Shown: positions 9,297 through 18,313 of the stretch, piece by piece
Layout of the letters: each line of letters opens with the position of its first letter
Position numbering within the stretch: the stretch's first letter is position 1
DNA from: Pseudomonas sp. TH41
GTDB taxonomy: Bacteria > Pseudomonadota > Gammaproteobacteria > Pseudomonadales > Pseudomonadaceae
Assembly (NCBI RefSeq): GCF_016650695.1
Contig: NZ_JAEKFH010000003.1
Location: 764,001-828,000, forward strand
Length of the DNA stretch: 64,000 nucleotides
Direction: 5' to 3'
Translations under genes and position numbers: made by a program
The notes under the pieces: model-generated
What the model was told of the DNA's origin: nothing
The model's input: only the letters and a program-made list of their open reading frames with translations
Database searches by the model: none

Positions 9297-10499
9297 TCAG
9301 ACGCGCTCGATTGCCAAGGCCAGGCCTTGGCCGACGCCGACGCACATGGTCGCCAGACCTTTCTTGCCACCGGTTTTTTCCAGCTGATGCAACGCGGTCA
9401 GCACCAGACGCGCACCGGTCATGCCCAACGGGTGGCCCAGGGCAATGGCGCCGCCGTTCGGGTTGACCTGCGCTGCGTCGTCCGCCAGTCCCAGTTCACG
9501 CAACACCGCCAAACCCTGGCTGGCGAACGCTTCATTGAGTTCGATCACGTCGAAATCGCTGACGGCCAGACCCAGGCGCTCGGTCAACTTGCGCACTGCC
9601 GGCACCGGACCAATGCCCATTACCCGTGGTGCGACACCGGCACTGGACATGCCCAGCACTTTGGCGCGAGCGGTAAGGCCGTGTTTCTTCACCGCTTCGG
9701 CCGACGCGAGAATCAACGCCGCCGCACCGTCGTTCACACCCGAAGAGTTGCCGGCTGTGACGGTTTTGTCGGGACCGTTGATTGGCTTGAGTTTGGCCAG
9801 GGCTTCCAGCGTGGTGTCGCCGCGTGGATGTTCGTCCTGACTGACGACCGTTTCACCCTTTTTGTGGGCAATCCGCACTTCGACGATTTCTTCGGCGAAA
9901 AATCCTGCGGCTTGGGCGGCGGCCGTCCGCTGCTGACTGCGCAGTGCGAAAGCGTCCTGATCCTCGCGGGAAACTTCGTAATCGTCAGCCACGTTGTCGC
10001 CGGTCTGCGGCATCGCATCCACACCGTACTGGGCTTTCATCAACGGATTGATGAAACGCCAACCGATCGTGGTGTCTTCCAGCTTCATGTTGCGCGAGAA
10101 CGCCGCATCAGCCTTGCCCATCACGAACGGCGCACGGGACATCGACTCGACACCGCCGGCAATCGCCAGCTCCATTTCGCCACTGGCGATAGCGCGGAAT
10201 GCGGTACCGATGGCATCCATACCCGAGGCGCAGAGACGATTGAGGGTCACGCCCGGAATGGTTTCGGGAAGACCTGCCAGCAGCAACGCCATGCGCGCCA
10301 CGTTGCGATTGTCTTCGCCGGCCTGGTTGGCGCAGCCGAGGAACACCTCGTCCACCGCCGTCCAGTCCACCGACGGGTTGCGTTCCATCAGCGCCTTGAT
10401 CGGCACGGCGGCCAGGTCGTCGGCGCGAACCGCCGACAAGCCACCGCCGAAACGGCCAATAGGGGTGCGAATCGCGTCGCAGATATAAACGTCACGCAT
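9297..10499 (-). CDS. pcaF: 3-oxoadipyl-CoA thiolase
   Basis: 400 residues, full-length thiolase. Visible are the acyl-accepting Cys90 in [13 protein letters not shown], the LNEAFASQG block, [10 protein letters not shown] and the C-terminal [13 protein letters not shown] with the second catalytic Cys. It splits beta-ketoadipyl-CoA with CoA into succinyl-CoA and acetyl-CoA, the last pathway step. Its ATG shares one base with the pcaJ stop (TGATG), so the CoA transferase and thiolase are coupled. Confidence 0.95.
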   Translation of the reverse strand: MRDVYICDAIRTPIGRFGGGLSAVRADDLAAVPIKALMERNPSVDWTAVDEVFLGCANQAGEDNRNVARMALLLAGLPETIPGVTLNRLCASGMDAIGTAFRAIASGEMELAIAGGVESMSRAPFVMGKADAAFSRNMKLEDTTIGWRFINPLMKAQYGVDAMPQTGDNVADDYEVSREDQDAFALRSQQRTAAAQAAGFFAEEIVEVRIAHKKGETVVSQDEHPRGDTTLEALAKLKPINGPDKTVTAGNSSGVNDGAAALILASAEAVKKHGLTARAKVLGMSSAGVAPRVMGIGPVPAVRKLTERLGLAVSDFDVIELNEAFASQGLAVLRELGLADDAAQVNPNGGAIALGHPLGMTGARLVLTALHQLEKTGGKKGLATMCVGVGQGLALAIERV

Positions 10500-11278
10500 C
10501 AGGCTTCTCCGGGGACTTGGCCATGGGCCGCAGCGGTGCGGGCCTCTAGATCACGCAGTGCCTTAAGCTCGACATCGGTCGGCTCGGCTGTGTTTTCAAC
10601 GGTCTCGGCAAAACGAATCGCCCAACCGGTCGCCGCGATAACTTGCTCGCGGGTCACCCCCGGGTGCAGCGCGGTGACCACGAATTCATGGCTGCCGGCT
10701 TCCGGTTCCATGATGCACAGGTCGGTAATGATGCCGACCGGACCGGCACCCGGCAGCCCCAGACGCTTGCGCGAATCACCGCCCTCGCCATGGCCAACCG
10801 AGGTGATGAAGTCGAGTTTGTCGACAAACGAACGCGCCGACTGCTTGAGGATGATCAGAACGCTTTTGGCCGAGCCCGCAATCTCCGGCGCGCCACCGGC
10901 ACCCGGCAAGCGGACTTTCGGCTGGTGATAGTCACCAACGACGGTGGTGTTGATGTTGCCGAAACGGTCGACTTGCGCGGCGCCCAGGAAGCCGACGTCA
11001 ATGCGTCCGCCCTGCAGCCAGTAGCGAAAAATCTCACCGGTCGGGACCACGGTGTCAGCGGTTTCCGCCAGTTCACCGTCACCGATCGACAACGGCAGTA
11101 CGCTCGGTTTGGCACCGATCGGACCCGATTCGTAGATCAGGACGACGTCTGGCGAGGACGTCAGCCGCGCCAGGTTGGCCGCTTTCGACGGCAGACCGAT
11201 ACCCACGAAGCACACCGAACCGTTCTTCAGACGGCGAGCGGCGGCGACGGTCATCATTTCATTGGTGGTGTAAGTCAT
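10499..11278 (-). CDS. pcaJ: 3-oxoadipate CoA-transferase, subunit B
   Basis: 259 residues, class I CoA-transferase beta subunit. The catalytic Glu is Glu50 in [10 protein letters not shown], and the [17 protein letters not shown] glycine loop precedes it. With PcaI it moves CoA from succinyl-CoA to beta-ketoadipate. Its start overlaps the pcaI stop (ATGA) and its stop overlaps the pcaF start. Length and order IJF are as expected for Pseudomonas. Confidence 0.94.
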   Translation of the reverse strand: MTYTTNEMMTVAAARRLKNGSVCFVGIGLPSKAANLARLTSSPDVVLIYESGPIGAKPSVLPLSIGDGELAETADTVVPTGEIFRYWLQGGRIDVGFLGAAQVDRFGNINTTVVGDYHQPKVRLPGAGGAPEIAGSAKSVLIILKQSARSFVDKLDFITSVGHGEGGDSRKRLGLPGAGPVGIITDLCIMEPEAGSHEFVVTALHPGVTREQVIAATGWAIRFAETVENTAEPTDVELKALRDLEARTAAAHGQVPGEA

Positions 11279-12135
11279 TTCGTCACCTGCGAAGCGGCGG
11301 CCAGCTTGGCCTGGAACTCGCTGAAGTCAGCGCAGCCATGGATGTATTCGTTGATCCACGCGGTGAAGGTTTCGCGGTCGCGGGCAATCGGGTCCCAAGC
11401 CTGGTAGAAACGGTTGTCGCGCTCGTTGTAGCCGTGAGCGTAGGACGGATGCGCGCCGCCAGGGACGTGGCAGACCGCGCTCAAAGCCCAGGTCGGCAAA
11501 ACACAGGAGTTCATCGGTGCATTGAGGTCATCGACGATTTCTTCGACGGTGACGATGCAACGCTTGGCGGCCAACGCGGCTTCTTTTTGCACGCCGAGAA
11601 TGCCCCAGAGCAGCACGTTGCCTTTGCGGTCGGCTTTCTGCGCGTGAATTACGGTGATGTCCGGACGCACCGAAGGCACGGCTGCCAGCACTTCACCGGT
11701 GAACGGGCACGTGACCGTTTTGATCAGCGGATTGACTTTCGGCAGGTCGGAACCGGCGTAAGCACGCAGCACCGCGAACGGTAGCCCGGAAGCGCCAGCG
11801 ACGTAGGCATTGGCCAGGTCGGCATGGCTGTGTTCTTCAATTTCCAGCGGATGCGGCCACTGCTTTTCAACGGCGTCACGCAGGCGGTGCAGCGAACCGA
11901 CACCCGGGTTGCCGCCCCAGGAGAAAATCAGCTTGCGAGCGCAACCTGCACCGATCAACTGGTCGTAGATCAAGTCAGGCGTCATCCGCACCAGCGTCAG
12001 GTCTTTCTTGCCCTGGCGAATGATTTCGTGACCCGCCGCCGTAGGGATCAGGTGGGTGAAGCCTTCGAGCGCGACGGTATCGCCATCGTTTACGAATTGC
12101 TTCACCGCGTCGTGCAGCGAAAGGATTTCAGCCAT
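11275..12135 (-). CDS. pcaI: 3-oxoadipate CoA-transferase, subunit A
   Basis: 286 residues from MAEILSLHDAVKQFVNDGDT at 12135 behind GGGAG; the frame extends to 12237 without family similarity. The GFTHLIPTAAGHEIIRQGKKDLTLVRMTPDL block and FSWGGNPGVGSLHR are class I CoA-transferase alpha features. It is the first gene of the pcaIJF transcript. A PcaR-like box lies about 100-120 bases upstream, so induction by beta-ketoadipate through PcaR is likely. Confidence 0.94.
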   Translation of the reverse strand: MAEILSLHDAVKQFVNDGDTVALEGFTHLIPTAAGHEIIRQGKKDLTLVRMTPDLIYDQLIGAGCARKLIFSWGGNPGVGSLHRLRDAVEKQWPHPLEIEEHSHADLANAYVAGASGLPFAVLRAYAGSDLPKVNPLIKTVTCPFTGEVLAAVPSVRPDITVIHAQKADRKGNVLLWGILGVQKEAALAAKRCIVTVEEIVDDLNAPMNSCVLPTWALSAVCHVPGGAHPSYAHGYNERDNRFYQAWDPIARDRETFTAWINEYIHGCADFSEFQAKLAAASQVTK

Positions 12136-12238
12136 GGGGCAGGCTCCCGTTTTGTTTTGAACCGACAGTGGATGAAAAAGGCGCGATGCGCAGCGCCGGA
12201 ATGACTGAAGAGTAAGCCCCTGAAAAACGCCAAACAAT

Positions 12239-12270
12239 CCGATAATCGACTGAGTGTTCGTTTATCGAAC
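12239..12270 (-). promoter_or_regulatory. Putative PcaR operator of pcaIJF
   Basis: GTTCGTTTATCGAAC at 12256-12270 matches 13 of 15 bases of the reverse complement of the PcaR site known from P. putida (GTTCGATAATCGCAC), and a second half-like CCGATAATCGAC lies at 12239-12250. Position in front of pcaI fits. Confidence 0.7.
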
Positions 12271-12305
12271 AGATTGTTGTCTGGCTATCGTTATGTGTCG
12301 CCCCA

Positions 12306-12363
12306 AAAAGATCGCAGCCTTCGGCAGCTCCCCTGTAGGAGCTGCCGCAGGCTGCGATCTTTT
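12306..12363. repeat. REP-like inverted pair, class I, minimal loop
   Basis: The two class I arms (GATCGCAGCC...CAGCTCC and reverse complement) are nearly back to back, leaving a very short loop. It lies just past the pcaK stop codon on the downstream side, between pcaK and pcaI. Confidence 0.85.
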
Positions 12364-12390
12364 CTGCTTCACGCCGATTTCAATCCAGGT

Positions 12391-13737
12391 TCACGTCGCA
12401 TCCGCATGGCTGACCATGCCCTTGATCACCACCGCCGTGGTCGCCAATGCCGCCGGGATCACCAGCGCCGTCAGCACTTGTTCAAAATTCCAGCCCAGCC
12501 CCAACAACGTCGCCCCCATCCACGCCCCCAGAATCGCGCCGAAACGACCAATCCCCAGCATCCACGACACACCGGTCGCCCGGCCCTGGGTTGGATAAAA
12601 CCGTGCCGCCAGTGACGGCATTGCCGATTGCGCGCCGTTGACGCACATCCCGGCCACTAGTACCAAGGTCGCCAATAGCGTGATGTTGCCCAGGCTCTGC
12701 CCTACCGCGTAGGCAAACACCCCGGCCAACAGGTAGAACGTGCCAATCACCTTGTGCGGATTGAACCGGTCCATCGCCCAGCCCACGCCCACCGCGCTCA
12801 GCACGCCGCCAAACTGGAACAACGCGCCAATGAATGCCGCCTGTTCCATGCTCGCGCCACTGTCACGCATCAGGGTCGGCAGCCAACTGGTCAACAGGTA
12901 AACGATCACCAGGCCCATGAAGTAGGTGAGCCAGAGTAATAAGGTGCCGGTGCTGTAGGTGCCGGAGAAAATCACCGCAAATACATTGCGCGCTTTCACG
13001 GTTTTCTGTTCCGGTACGCTGAAGCTGGACGCCTGGGCCACAACGGTTGGATCGATCGGCGCCAGCGCCTTGCGCACTTTATCGGTGCCGCGATTGCGCA
13101 CGACCAGGTAACGCGCCGATTCCGGCAGCCAGAGCAGCAAAACAATCGCCAGAATCAACGGCAGAATCCCACCGATGAGCAGCAGGCTATGCCAGCCAAA
13201 CATCGGGATCAGTTTGGCCGAAATAAACCCGCCACCGGCCATACCCAGGTTGAAGCCGCAGAACATGCTGGTCACCAGCAGGGATTTTTTACGCTCCGGG
13301 GTGTATTCGGACAGCAGCGTCGTGGCGTTCGGCATGCCGGCGCCAAGGCCCAGGCCCGTGAGGAAACGCAGGACCAGCAACTGATCGACGTTGGTGCTGT
13401 AAGCCGAGGCCAGGCTGAAAGCACCGAACAACAGTACGGCGCTCACCAGGACGACTTTTCGTCCGAAGCGGTCAGCCAACGGGCCGGAACCCAGCGCACC
13501 GAAAACCATGCCGATCAACGCCGCACTCATGACCGGACCGAGACTGGCGCGATCGATGCCCCAATCTTGCGACAAGGCGGGGGCGATGAAGCCCATGGCC
13601 GCCGTATCGAGGCCATCCAGGAAGACAATCAGAAAACACAGGATCACCACTCGCCATTGGTAGCGCGAAATGGGTTGAGCATTGATGAAGGACTGCACGT
13701 CGAGGCAGCGACCCACAGCAGACTGAGGCTGGTTCAT
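12391..13737 (-). CDS. pcaK: 4-hydroxybenzoate/protocatechuate MFS transporter
   Basis: 448 residues from MNQPQSAVGRCLDVQSFINAQ at 13737, the same length and N-terminus as the P. putida protein; the frame to 13791 is not needed. Aromatic acid:H+ symporter features: FLDGLDTAAMGFIAPAL with the conserved Asp pair in helix 1 and GPLADRFGRKVVLVSAV in loop 2-3. It imports 4-hydroxybenzoate and protocatechuate and in P. putida also serves chemotaxis. It is the first gene after pcaR, with a perfect PcaR box about 110 bases upstream. Confidence 0.94.
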   Translation of the reverse strand: MNQPQSAVGRCLDVQSFINAQPISRYQWRVVILCFLIVFLDGLDTAAMGFIAPALSQDWGIDRASLGPVMSAALIGMVFGALGSGPLADRFGRKVVLVSAVLLFGAFSLASAYSTNVDQLLVLRFLTGLGLGAGMPNATTLLSEYTPERKKSLLVTSMFCGFNLGMAGGGFISAKLIPMFGWHSLLLIGGILPLILAIVLLLWLPESARYLVVRNRGTDKVRKALAPIDPTVVAQASSFSVPEQKTVKARNVFAVIFSGTYSTGTLLLWLTYFMGLVIVYLLTSWLPTLMRDSGASMEQAAFIGALFQFGGVLSAVGVGWAMDRFNPHKVIGTFYLLAGVFAYAVGQSLGNITLLATLVLVAGMCVNGAQSAMPSLAARFYPTQGRATGVSWMLGIGRFGAILGAWMGATLLGLGWNFEQVLTALVIPAALATTAVVIKGMVSHADAT

Positions 13738-13846
13738 TATTTTTATTCCACGCAAGAACGCAGTCGGACAGAAGTCAGTCAAAACTGACACTGCCGCGAC
13801 ATTAGTGATCCAGGTGAAAGAGCGTCAATTCGCCAAACGCGAGTCT

Positions 13847-13861
13847 GTGCGATTATCGAAC
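13847..13861 (-). promoter_or_regulatory. PcaR binding site upstream of pcaK
   Basis: On the minus strand it reads GTTCGATAATCGCAC, identical to the 15-base site described for P. putida PcaR-regulated promoters. It lies between the pcaR stop and the pcaK start, showing that pcaK has its own controlled promoter rather than only read-through from pcaR. Confidence 0.85.
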
Positions 13862-13864
13862 AGC

Positions 13865-14707
13865 TTAGGCGAAGAGCTGCGCGCTGAGGTCACGGCTGGC
13901 AGACAGAAGTCCGGGCAGAAAACGCTGCTCCAGTTCGCTGCGGCTGACCCGGCCGGCATGAGTGCTGACGTTTAGCGCCGCTACCACTTGACCGGAAGCG
14001 TCGTACACCGGAACGGCAATCGAGCGCAGGCCCTGTTCGAGTTCCTGATCGACAATGCACCAGCCTTGTTGCCGCACCTCTTGCAGGCATTCGAGTAACG
14101 CTTCGGGGGTGTGCAGCGTGCGACTGGTCTTGGCTTGCAGTTCCGCGTGGTCGAGGTACTCGCCCAGAGACGTGTCGTCCAGCGCTGCCAGAAGAATCCG
14201 GCCCATGGAAGTGCAATAGGCCGGCAAGCGGCCACCCACCGAGAGGTCGACCGAGATCAGGCGCTGGGTGGTCGCAGAACGGGCGATGTACAAAATGTCA
14301 TCGCCTTCCAGCGTTGCCATATTACAGGCCTCGTGGAGTTGCTCGCTCATGCGGTCCAGGTACGGCTGCGCGGAGACCGCCAGGGGCGTTGAGGAGATAT
14401 AGGCGTGGCCGAGCGTCAGCACTTTGGGCAGCAGCGAATACGTGCGCCCGTCGGTGGTGGCGTAACCAAGCTTGATCAATGTGTGCAGGCAACGTCTCAC
14501 AGCGGCGCGGGGAATTTCCGTACGGTGGCTGATCTGGGCGATGGTCAGGTGCCGCTTGCGCTCCTGGAACGCTTGCACCACCGCCAGGCCACGGGCCAGG
14601 GACGTCATGAAGTCCGGGTCACCGGTCAACGCCTGGATCCGCTTGGCAGGTGAGGCGACGATCGGCGGCGCCACTGAAGCGAAGGAGTTGCGCATTTGAT
14701 CGTTCAT
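13865..14707 (-). CDS. pcaR: IclR-family activator of the pca regulon
   Basis: 280 residues from MNDQMRNSFASVAPP at 14707 behind AAGGACC. An N-terminal winged helix-turn-helix (MTSLARGLAVVQAFQERKRHLTIAQIS...RRCLHTLIKLGYA) is followed by the IclR effector domain with DISYIARS-like LYIARSATTQRLISVDLSVGGRLPAYCTSMGRILLA. PcaR responds to beta-ketoadipate and activates pca genes; it also represses itself. A two-box operator lies in its own promoter region. It opens the eleven-gene minus-strand cluster. Confidence 0.94.
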   Translation of the reverse strand: MNDQMRNSFASVAPPIVASPAKRIQALTGDPDFMTSLARGLAVVQAFQERKRHLTIAQISHRTEIPRAAVRRCLHTLIKLGYATTDGRTYSLLPKVLTLGHAYISSTPLAVSAQPYLDRMSEQLHEACNMATLEGDDILYIARSATTQRLISVDLSVGGRLPAYCTSMGRILLAALDDTSLGEYLDHAELQAKTSRTLHTPEALLECLQEVRQQGWCIVDQELEQGLRSIAVPVYDASGQVVAALNVSTHAGRVSRSELEQRFLPGLLSASRDLSAQLFA

Positions 14708-14787
14708 ATAAGGTCCTTTTCCCACACGGGTCAGCGACTATTACAAGCGGCTACTGGCCTGACACACAACACCGAATAGTCAAGACT

Positions 14788-14822
14788 GGGCGATTATCGA
14801 ACCATCGACCGATAATCGCAAC
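14788..14822. promoter_or_regulatory. Paired PcaR-like boxes upstream of pcaR
   Basis: GCGATTATCGAAC at 14790-14802 and CCGATAATCGCAAC at 14809-14822 are in inverted orientation, about 80-115 bases before the pcaR start. They resemble the PcaR site above and suggest autoregulation. Confidence 0.7.
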
Positions 14823-14921
14823 CCACCTTGCCCAAAGCGAGCCCAGGTTTAGCGGCTCCGCTCACCGGATTCGCTAAATCTTTTCCCACTTGCCTGGATG
14901 AGAACTTAAAGGAGCGATGTT

Positions 14922-14996
14922 ATGGCCCAAGTTGTGAGATTGATTGGCGCCAGAAAGACAGCATTGCAAAGTGGCTTCACTGTGCAACCTAGTTAG
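14922..14996 (+). CDS. Candidate small ORF, 24 residues
   Basis: Starts MAQVVRLIGARKTALQSG and is preceded by AAGGAG at a 7-base distance, one of the best ribosome-binding sites in this part of the window. I recognise no family. It lies alone in the 690-base stretch between pcaR and the first certain gene to the right. Apart from two more weak signals listed separately, I see nothing else in that stretch. It could be a real microprotein, a leader, or chance. Confidence 0.2.
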   Translation: MAQVVRLIGARKTALQSGFTVQPS

Positions 14997-15080
14997 CCGT
15001 AAAAGTTGCGGTTCACAAAACAATCACACATCAAGATCAACTTTTAACTCTTTGGAGATAGTGTTCTTCGAATCGACCGC

Positions 15081-15086
15081 TATAAT
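15081..15086 (+). promoter_or_regulatory. Candidate promoter -10 element
   Basis: A perfect TATAAT, rare in this GC-rich sequence, lies within the AT-rich stretch 15000-15110. No convincing -35 at 17 bases is seen (TTGGAG lies 23 bases upstream). It would transcribe the two small ORFs to its right. Confidence 0.35.
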
Positions 15087-15222
15087 ACAAATCAGTGGCC
15101 CCGGTTTTTTTAGTGCCGATTCCGCCACCCGGCAGCACGATGTCCCATCGTTGCTGCTCGCAGCAAGCGCCTGACGCTCATTTCATATGCTCCGCCATCG
15201 CGCTCGCTGAAACAGGAAACTG

Positions 15223-15390
15223 ATGCTGCGTCAGCTGTTTATCTCTGGTGTCGTGGCCGCCTGCAACATGGAAGTATTGATTACACTGCCGAAAAATGTT
15301 GCCCTTACGGGCTTTGTCCTTTCGACGAGCGTGGTCAATAGATTTGATGCAGCGCGTTTCACCAGAATTAATCTCAACTCAATCAGGTAG
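15223..15390 (+). CDS. Candidate small ORF, 55 residues, upstream of the 66-residue gene
   Basis: Starts [20 protein letters not shown] behind CAGGAAACTG and stops 4 bases before the GTG of the next gene, an arrangement that would couple their translation. The composition is hydrophobic at the N-terminus, without clear further features. I recognise no family and base use is less GC-biased at third positions than in neighbours. Chance ORF is a real alternative. Confidence 0.25.
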   Translation: MLRQLFISGVVAACNMEVLITLPKNVALTGFVLSTSVVNRFDAARFTRINLNSIR

Positions 15391-15394
15391 CACT

Positions 15395-15595
15395 GTGACG
15401 AAAGACGAACTGCGCGCGGAACTTGAGCGCCAGGAACAACGTTACAAGGAAGTTTACGGCGGGGAAGTCACCACCTACGCCGCTCAGCCCGAACCGGAAC
15501 GCAAACCCTGGCGTAAACGCGCCACTGTTCAGGATCAGGCTTTTACCCAGGAATTGCAGAAGATGGAAAAGGAACTCAAAGCCGAAGAGCCTTGA
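15395..15595 (+). CDS. Conserved hypothetical protein, 66 residues, charged
   Basis: GTG start at 15395; the frame is open upstream to 15296 but the protein from [23 protein letters not shown] onwards looks real: strongly charged, likely alpha-helical at both ends, with a Pro/Glu stretch in the middle and [11 protein letters not shown] at the end. No domain is known to me. I recall similar short proteins in other pseudomonads, which is memory rather than a search. It stands alone, about 380 bases before the phosphate transporter. A weak AGG precedes the start. Confidence 0.6.
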   Translation: MTKDELRAELERQEQRYKEVYGGEVTTYAAQPEPERKPWRKRATVQDQAFTQELQKMEKELKAEEP

Positions 15596-15672
15596 CCGCT
15601 TCGGCCTGAATCCTTTCAAGGGTCTGCGTCGGCACCTGTTAAAAGCAGGAGTATAACGACTATGCCTTTCGC

Positions 15673-15716
15673 GCCCGCTACGAGCGGGCAGCGGCCACCT
15701 CATTCATCGAATGAGG
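15673..15716. other. Two tandem hairpins with 3-base loops in a 378-base gap
   Basis: Stem GCCCGCT/AGCGGGC (15673-15689) and stem CCTCATTC/GAATGAGG (15698-15716), each closing a 3-base loop, 9 bases apart. No T run follows, so they are not simple terminators. The rest of 15596-15973 shows no gene; TGGCATAAT at about 15931 resembles an extended -10 for the transporter gene. Confidence 0.5.
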
Positions 15717-15973
15717 TAAATGGTTGATGTCCGACCCTCTTCTCAGATATTTCACACAAGCGTTAAAGACACTCGCACCCATGAGAGAAACCCTTGTGCC
15801 TGCGGTCTTTCCAACTGAATTCAATGACTTGCAAAGCCCGCAAAAAACCTCGGGTTTAGGCGGTCGCCACAAATTAATTCGTTGAAGAATGTTACCGACG
15901 AGCAGCAAGTGCATCGATTTCCAGTCTTTTCTGGCATAATCGCGCCCCCTTACGACCGGGTCAGAAAACCTTC

Positions 15974-17449
15974 ATGATCGATTTATTCAGCGGACTGGAT
16001 GCTTGGGTGCTTGTGAGCCTCTTGCTCGCCCTGGCCTTTGTCCTCGCCTTCGAGTTCATCAACGGCTTTCATGACACCGCTAACGCGGTTGCCACTGTTA
16101 TCTACACCAAAGCCATGCCGCCTCATCTGGCCGTGTTCTTTTCCGGTGTGTTCAACTTTCTCGGCGTGCTGCTGGGCGGTGTTGGCGTGGCGTATGCCAT
16201 CGTTCACCTGCTGCCGGTAGAGTTGCTGATCAATGTGAACACCGGTCACGGGCTGGCCATGGTGTTCTCGTTGCTTGCCGCCGCTATTACCTGGAACCTG
16301 GGCACCTGGTACTTCGGCATCCCGGCTTCCAGCTCCCACACCTTGATCGGTTCGATTCTCGGTGTCGGCCTGGCCAATGCCTTGATCAACGACATCCCGT
16401 TGGCCGATGGTGTGAACTGGCAGAAAGCGATCGACATCGGTGCTTCCCTGGTGTTCTCGCCGATGGCCGGTTTCCTTGTTGCCGCGTTGGTGCTGATCGG
16501 CCTTAAATGGTGGCGCCCATTGTCCAAGATGCACAAGACGCCAGACCAGCGTCGCAAGCTCGACGACAAGAAGCACCCGCCGTTCTGGAATCGCCTGGTG
16601 CTGGTGATCTCGGCCATGGCCGTGAGCTTCGTGCACGGTTCCAATGACGGCCAGAAGGGTATTGGCCTGATCATGCTGGTCCTGATCGGTATTGTGCCGG
16701 CGCAGTTCGTACTTGACCTGAGCAGCACGACTTACCAGATCGAACGGACTCGCGACGCAACCCTGCACCTGAGTCAGTTCTACAAGCGCAATGCCGACAC
16801 CCTGGGTGAATTCCTGGCGCTGGGCAAAAGCGTGGAGGGCGATTTGCCGGAGAAATTCCGTTGCAACCCGCAACAGACCGAACCAACCATCAGCGCCCTG
16901 CTCGATACCCTCAAGGGTGTAGCCGACTACCACTCGCTGCCGTCGGAAAGCCGCATCGAAGTGCGTCGCTACCTGCTTTGCCTGGACGACACCGCGAAGA
17001 AAGTCAGCAAATTGCCTACCCTGGCAGCCCGTGAAAAGTCTGACCTGGACAAACTGCGCAAAGATCTGACCACCACCACCGAGTACGCCCCGTTCTGGGT
17101 GATTCTGGCGGTCGCCCTGGCACTCGGCCTGGGCACCATGGTTGGCTGGAAGCGCGTGGTACTGACTATCGGCGAGAAGATCGGCAAGCAAGGCATGACG
17201 TACGCACAAGGCATGTCGGCCCAGATCACCACCGCGGGCATGATCGGCCTGGCCAACATCTTCAGCCTGCCGGTGTCCACCACCCACGTCCTGTCTTCGG
17301 GCGTGGCCGGCACCATGGTTGCCAACAAAAGCGGCCTGCAAGGCGGCATGGTGAAAACCATCCTGCTGGCCTGGGTCCTGACCTTGCCAGCGACAGTGGC
17401 CCTGTCGGCCGGCCTGTTCTGGCTGGCATCGAAGGCATTGGGCAGCTGA
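15974..17449 (+). CDS. PiT-family inorganic phosphate transporter
   Basis: 491 residues. Two PiT repeat signatures are present: GFHDTANAVATVIYTKAM near the N-terminus and SFVHGSNDGQKGIGLIML in the middle, with PVSTTHVLSSGVAGTMV near the end. A hydrophilic loop of about 110 residues (roughly 255-370) separates the membrane halves. These carriers import phosphate as a metal-phosphate complex with protons. No pap/DUF47 regulator gene accompanies it. The gene is intact; an IS element begins 9 bases after its stop and separates it from the terminator at 18781. Confidence 0.93.
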   Translation: MIDLFSGLDAWVLVSLLLALAFVLAFEFINGFHDTANAVATVIYTKAMPPHLAVFFSGVFNFLGVLLGGVGVAYAIVHLLPVELLINVNTGHGLAMVFSLLAAAITWNLGTWYFGIPASSSHTLIGSILGVGLANALINDIPLADGVNWQKAIDIGASLVFSPMAGFLVAALVLIGLKWWRPLSKMHKTPDQRRKLDDKKHPPFWNRLVLVISAMAVSFVHGSNDGQKGIGLIMLVLIGIVPAQFVLDLSSTTYQIERTRDATLHLSQFYKRNADTLGEFLALGKSVEGDLPEKFRCNPQQTEPTISALLDTLKGVADYHSLPSESRIEVRRYLLCLDDTAKKVSKLPTLAAREKSDLDKLRKDLTTTTEYAPFWVILAVALALGLGTMVGWKRVVLTIGEKIGKQGMTYAQGMSAQITTAGMIGLANIFSLPVSTTHVLSSGVAGTMVANKSGLQGGMVKTILLAWVLTLPATVALSAGLFWLASKALGS

Positions 17450-17455
17450 TACGTA

Positions 17456-17458
17456 GCT
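17456..17458. repeat. Target-site duplication GCT, left copy
   Basis: GCT directly precedes the left inverted repeat; the same triplet follows the right one at 18770-18772. Confidence 0.75.
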
Positions 17459-17489
17459 TGTCTAGTCCTGAAATAGGTTTACACCTGTT

Positions 17490-18290
17490 TCACCCCAACG
17501 CCCGATGCATCGCATCGGGCGTTTTGTATTTCAACGACAGGTGCGGACGCTCGCGGTTGTAGATCGATACCGACTCGCTCACCATTTTCTTCGCCTGCGT
17601 TAAATCCTGTGGTCGCTGGAGCAAAAGCTCCGTCTTCAATATCCCGTTGACCCGCTCTGCCAGGGCGTTTTGATAACAGTCGTAGCCGTCCGTCATCGAA
17701 CACCTGATGCCGTGTTTTGCGTGCAGTTCCTGGTACATTCCCGAGCAATACTGGCTGCCTCTGTCCGAGTGATGAACCAGTGGCTGCTCCGTTCGACGGT
17801 GCTTCACCGCCCGGCGCAGCGCCTGCGCGACCGACTCGGTGTGCAGGCTTTCATGGACGTGATAGCCCACGATCTTTCGCGAAAAAGCATCCGTCACAAG
17901 GCTCAGATAGGCCACGCCTTCCTGAGTGGGCAGATAGGTGATGTCAGCCACCCAGACCTGTTCCGGGCCGCTGGGAACAACCTGTTCAGGCCCCGGTTTG
18001 AGCAGGTTCGGATGGCGTCGAAAGCGATGATGACTGTCGGTTGTCTTGTGATACGCCCGCTTACGGGCTACCAATAAACGCCGTTCGCGCAGAATCGAAA
18101 ACAGGCGATCTCGCCCTACTTGCAGCTCAAGCAGTGGCTGACATTGCAGCAGGTAATGCAGCTTTCTAGTGCCCAACCGCGGCTGCCGCAGGCGCTTTTG
18201 CTGAACGAAATCGGCAACTTTCTGATCCAGAATCAGACGAGCAGCATCGGCGCGATTGCGTTTGTAGTAAGCCTGTCGGCTTATCCCCAT
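17490..18290 (-). CDS. IS3-family transposase, OrfB (DDE integrase domain)
   Basis: 266 residues from MGISRQAYYKRNRADA. The N-terminal HTH_21-type segment (RQPRLGTRKLHYLL) precedes the retroviral-integrase-like core. The catalytic triad is visible as Asp in VWVADITYLPT, Asp in VHHSDRGSQYCS and Glu in NALAERVNGILK. The real product is probably the OrfAB fusion made by a -1 frameshift, since the frame is open upstream of this ATG back to the A6G site in orfA. It ends 4 bases inside the left inverted repeat region. Confidence 0.95.
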   Translation of the reverse strand: MGISRQAYYKRNRADAARLILDQKVADFVQQKRLRQPRLGTRKLHYLLQCQPLLELQVGRDRLFSILRERRLLVARKRAYHKTTDSHHRFRRHPNLLKPGPEQVVPSGPEQVWVADITYLPTQEGVAYLSLVTDAFSRKIVGYHVHESLHTESVAQALRRAVKHRRTEQPLVHHSDRGSQYCSGMYQELHAKHGIRCSMTDGYDCYQNALAERVNGILKTELLLQRPQDLTQAKKMVSESVSIYNRERPHLSLKYKTPDAMHRALG

Positions 18291-18313
18291 GAACTGGCAA
18301 GCCCTGCTGATGC

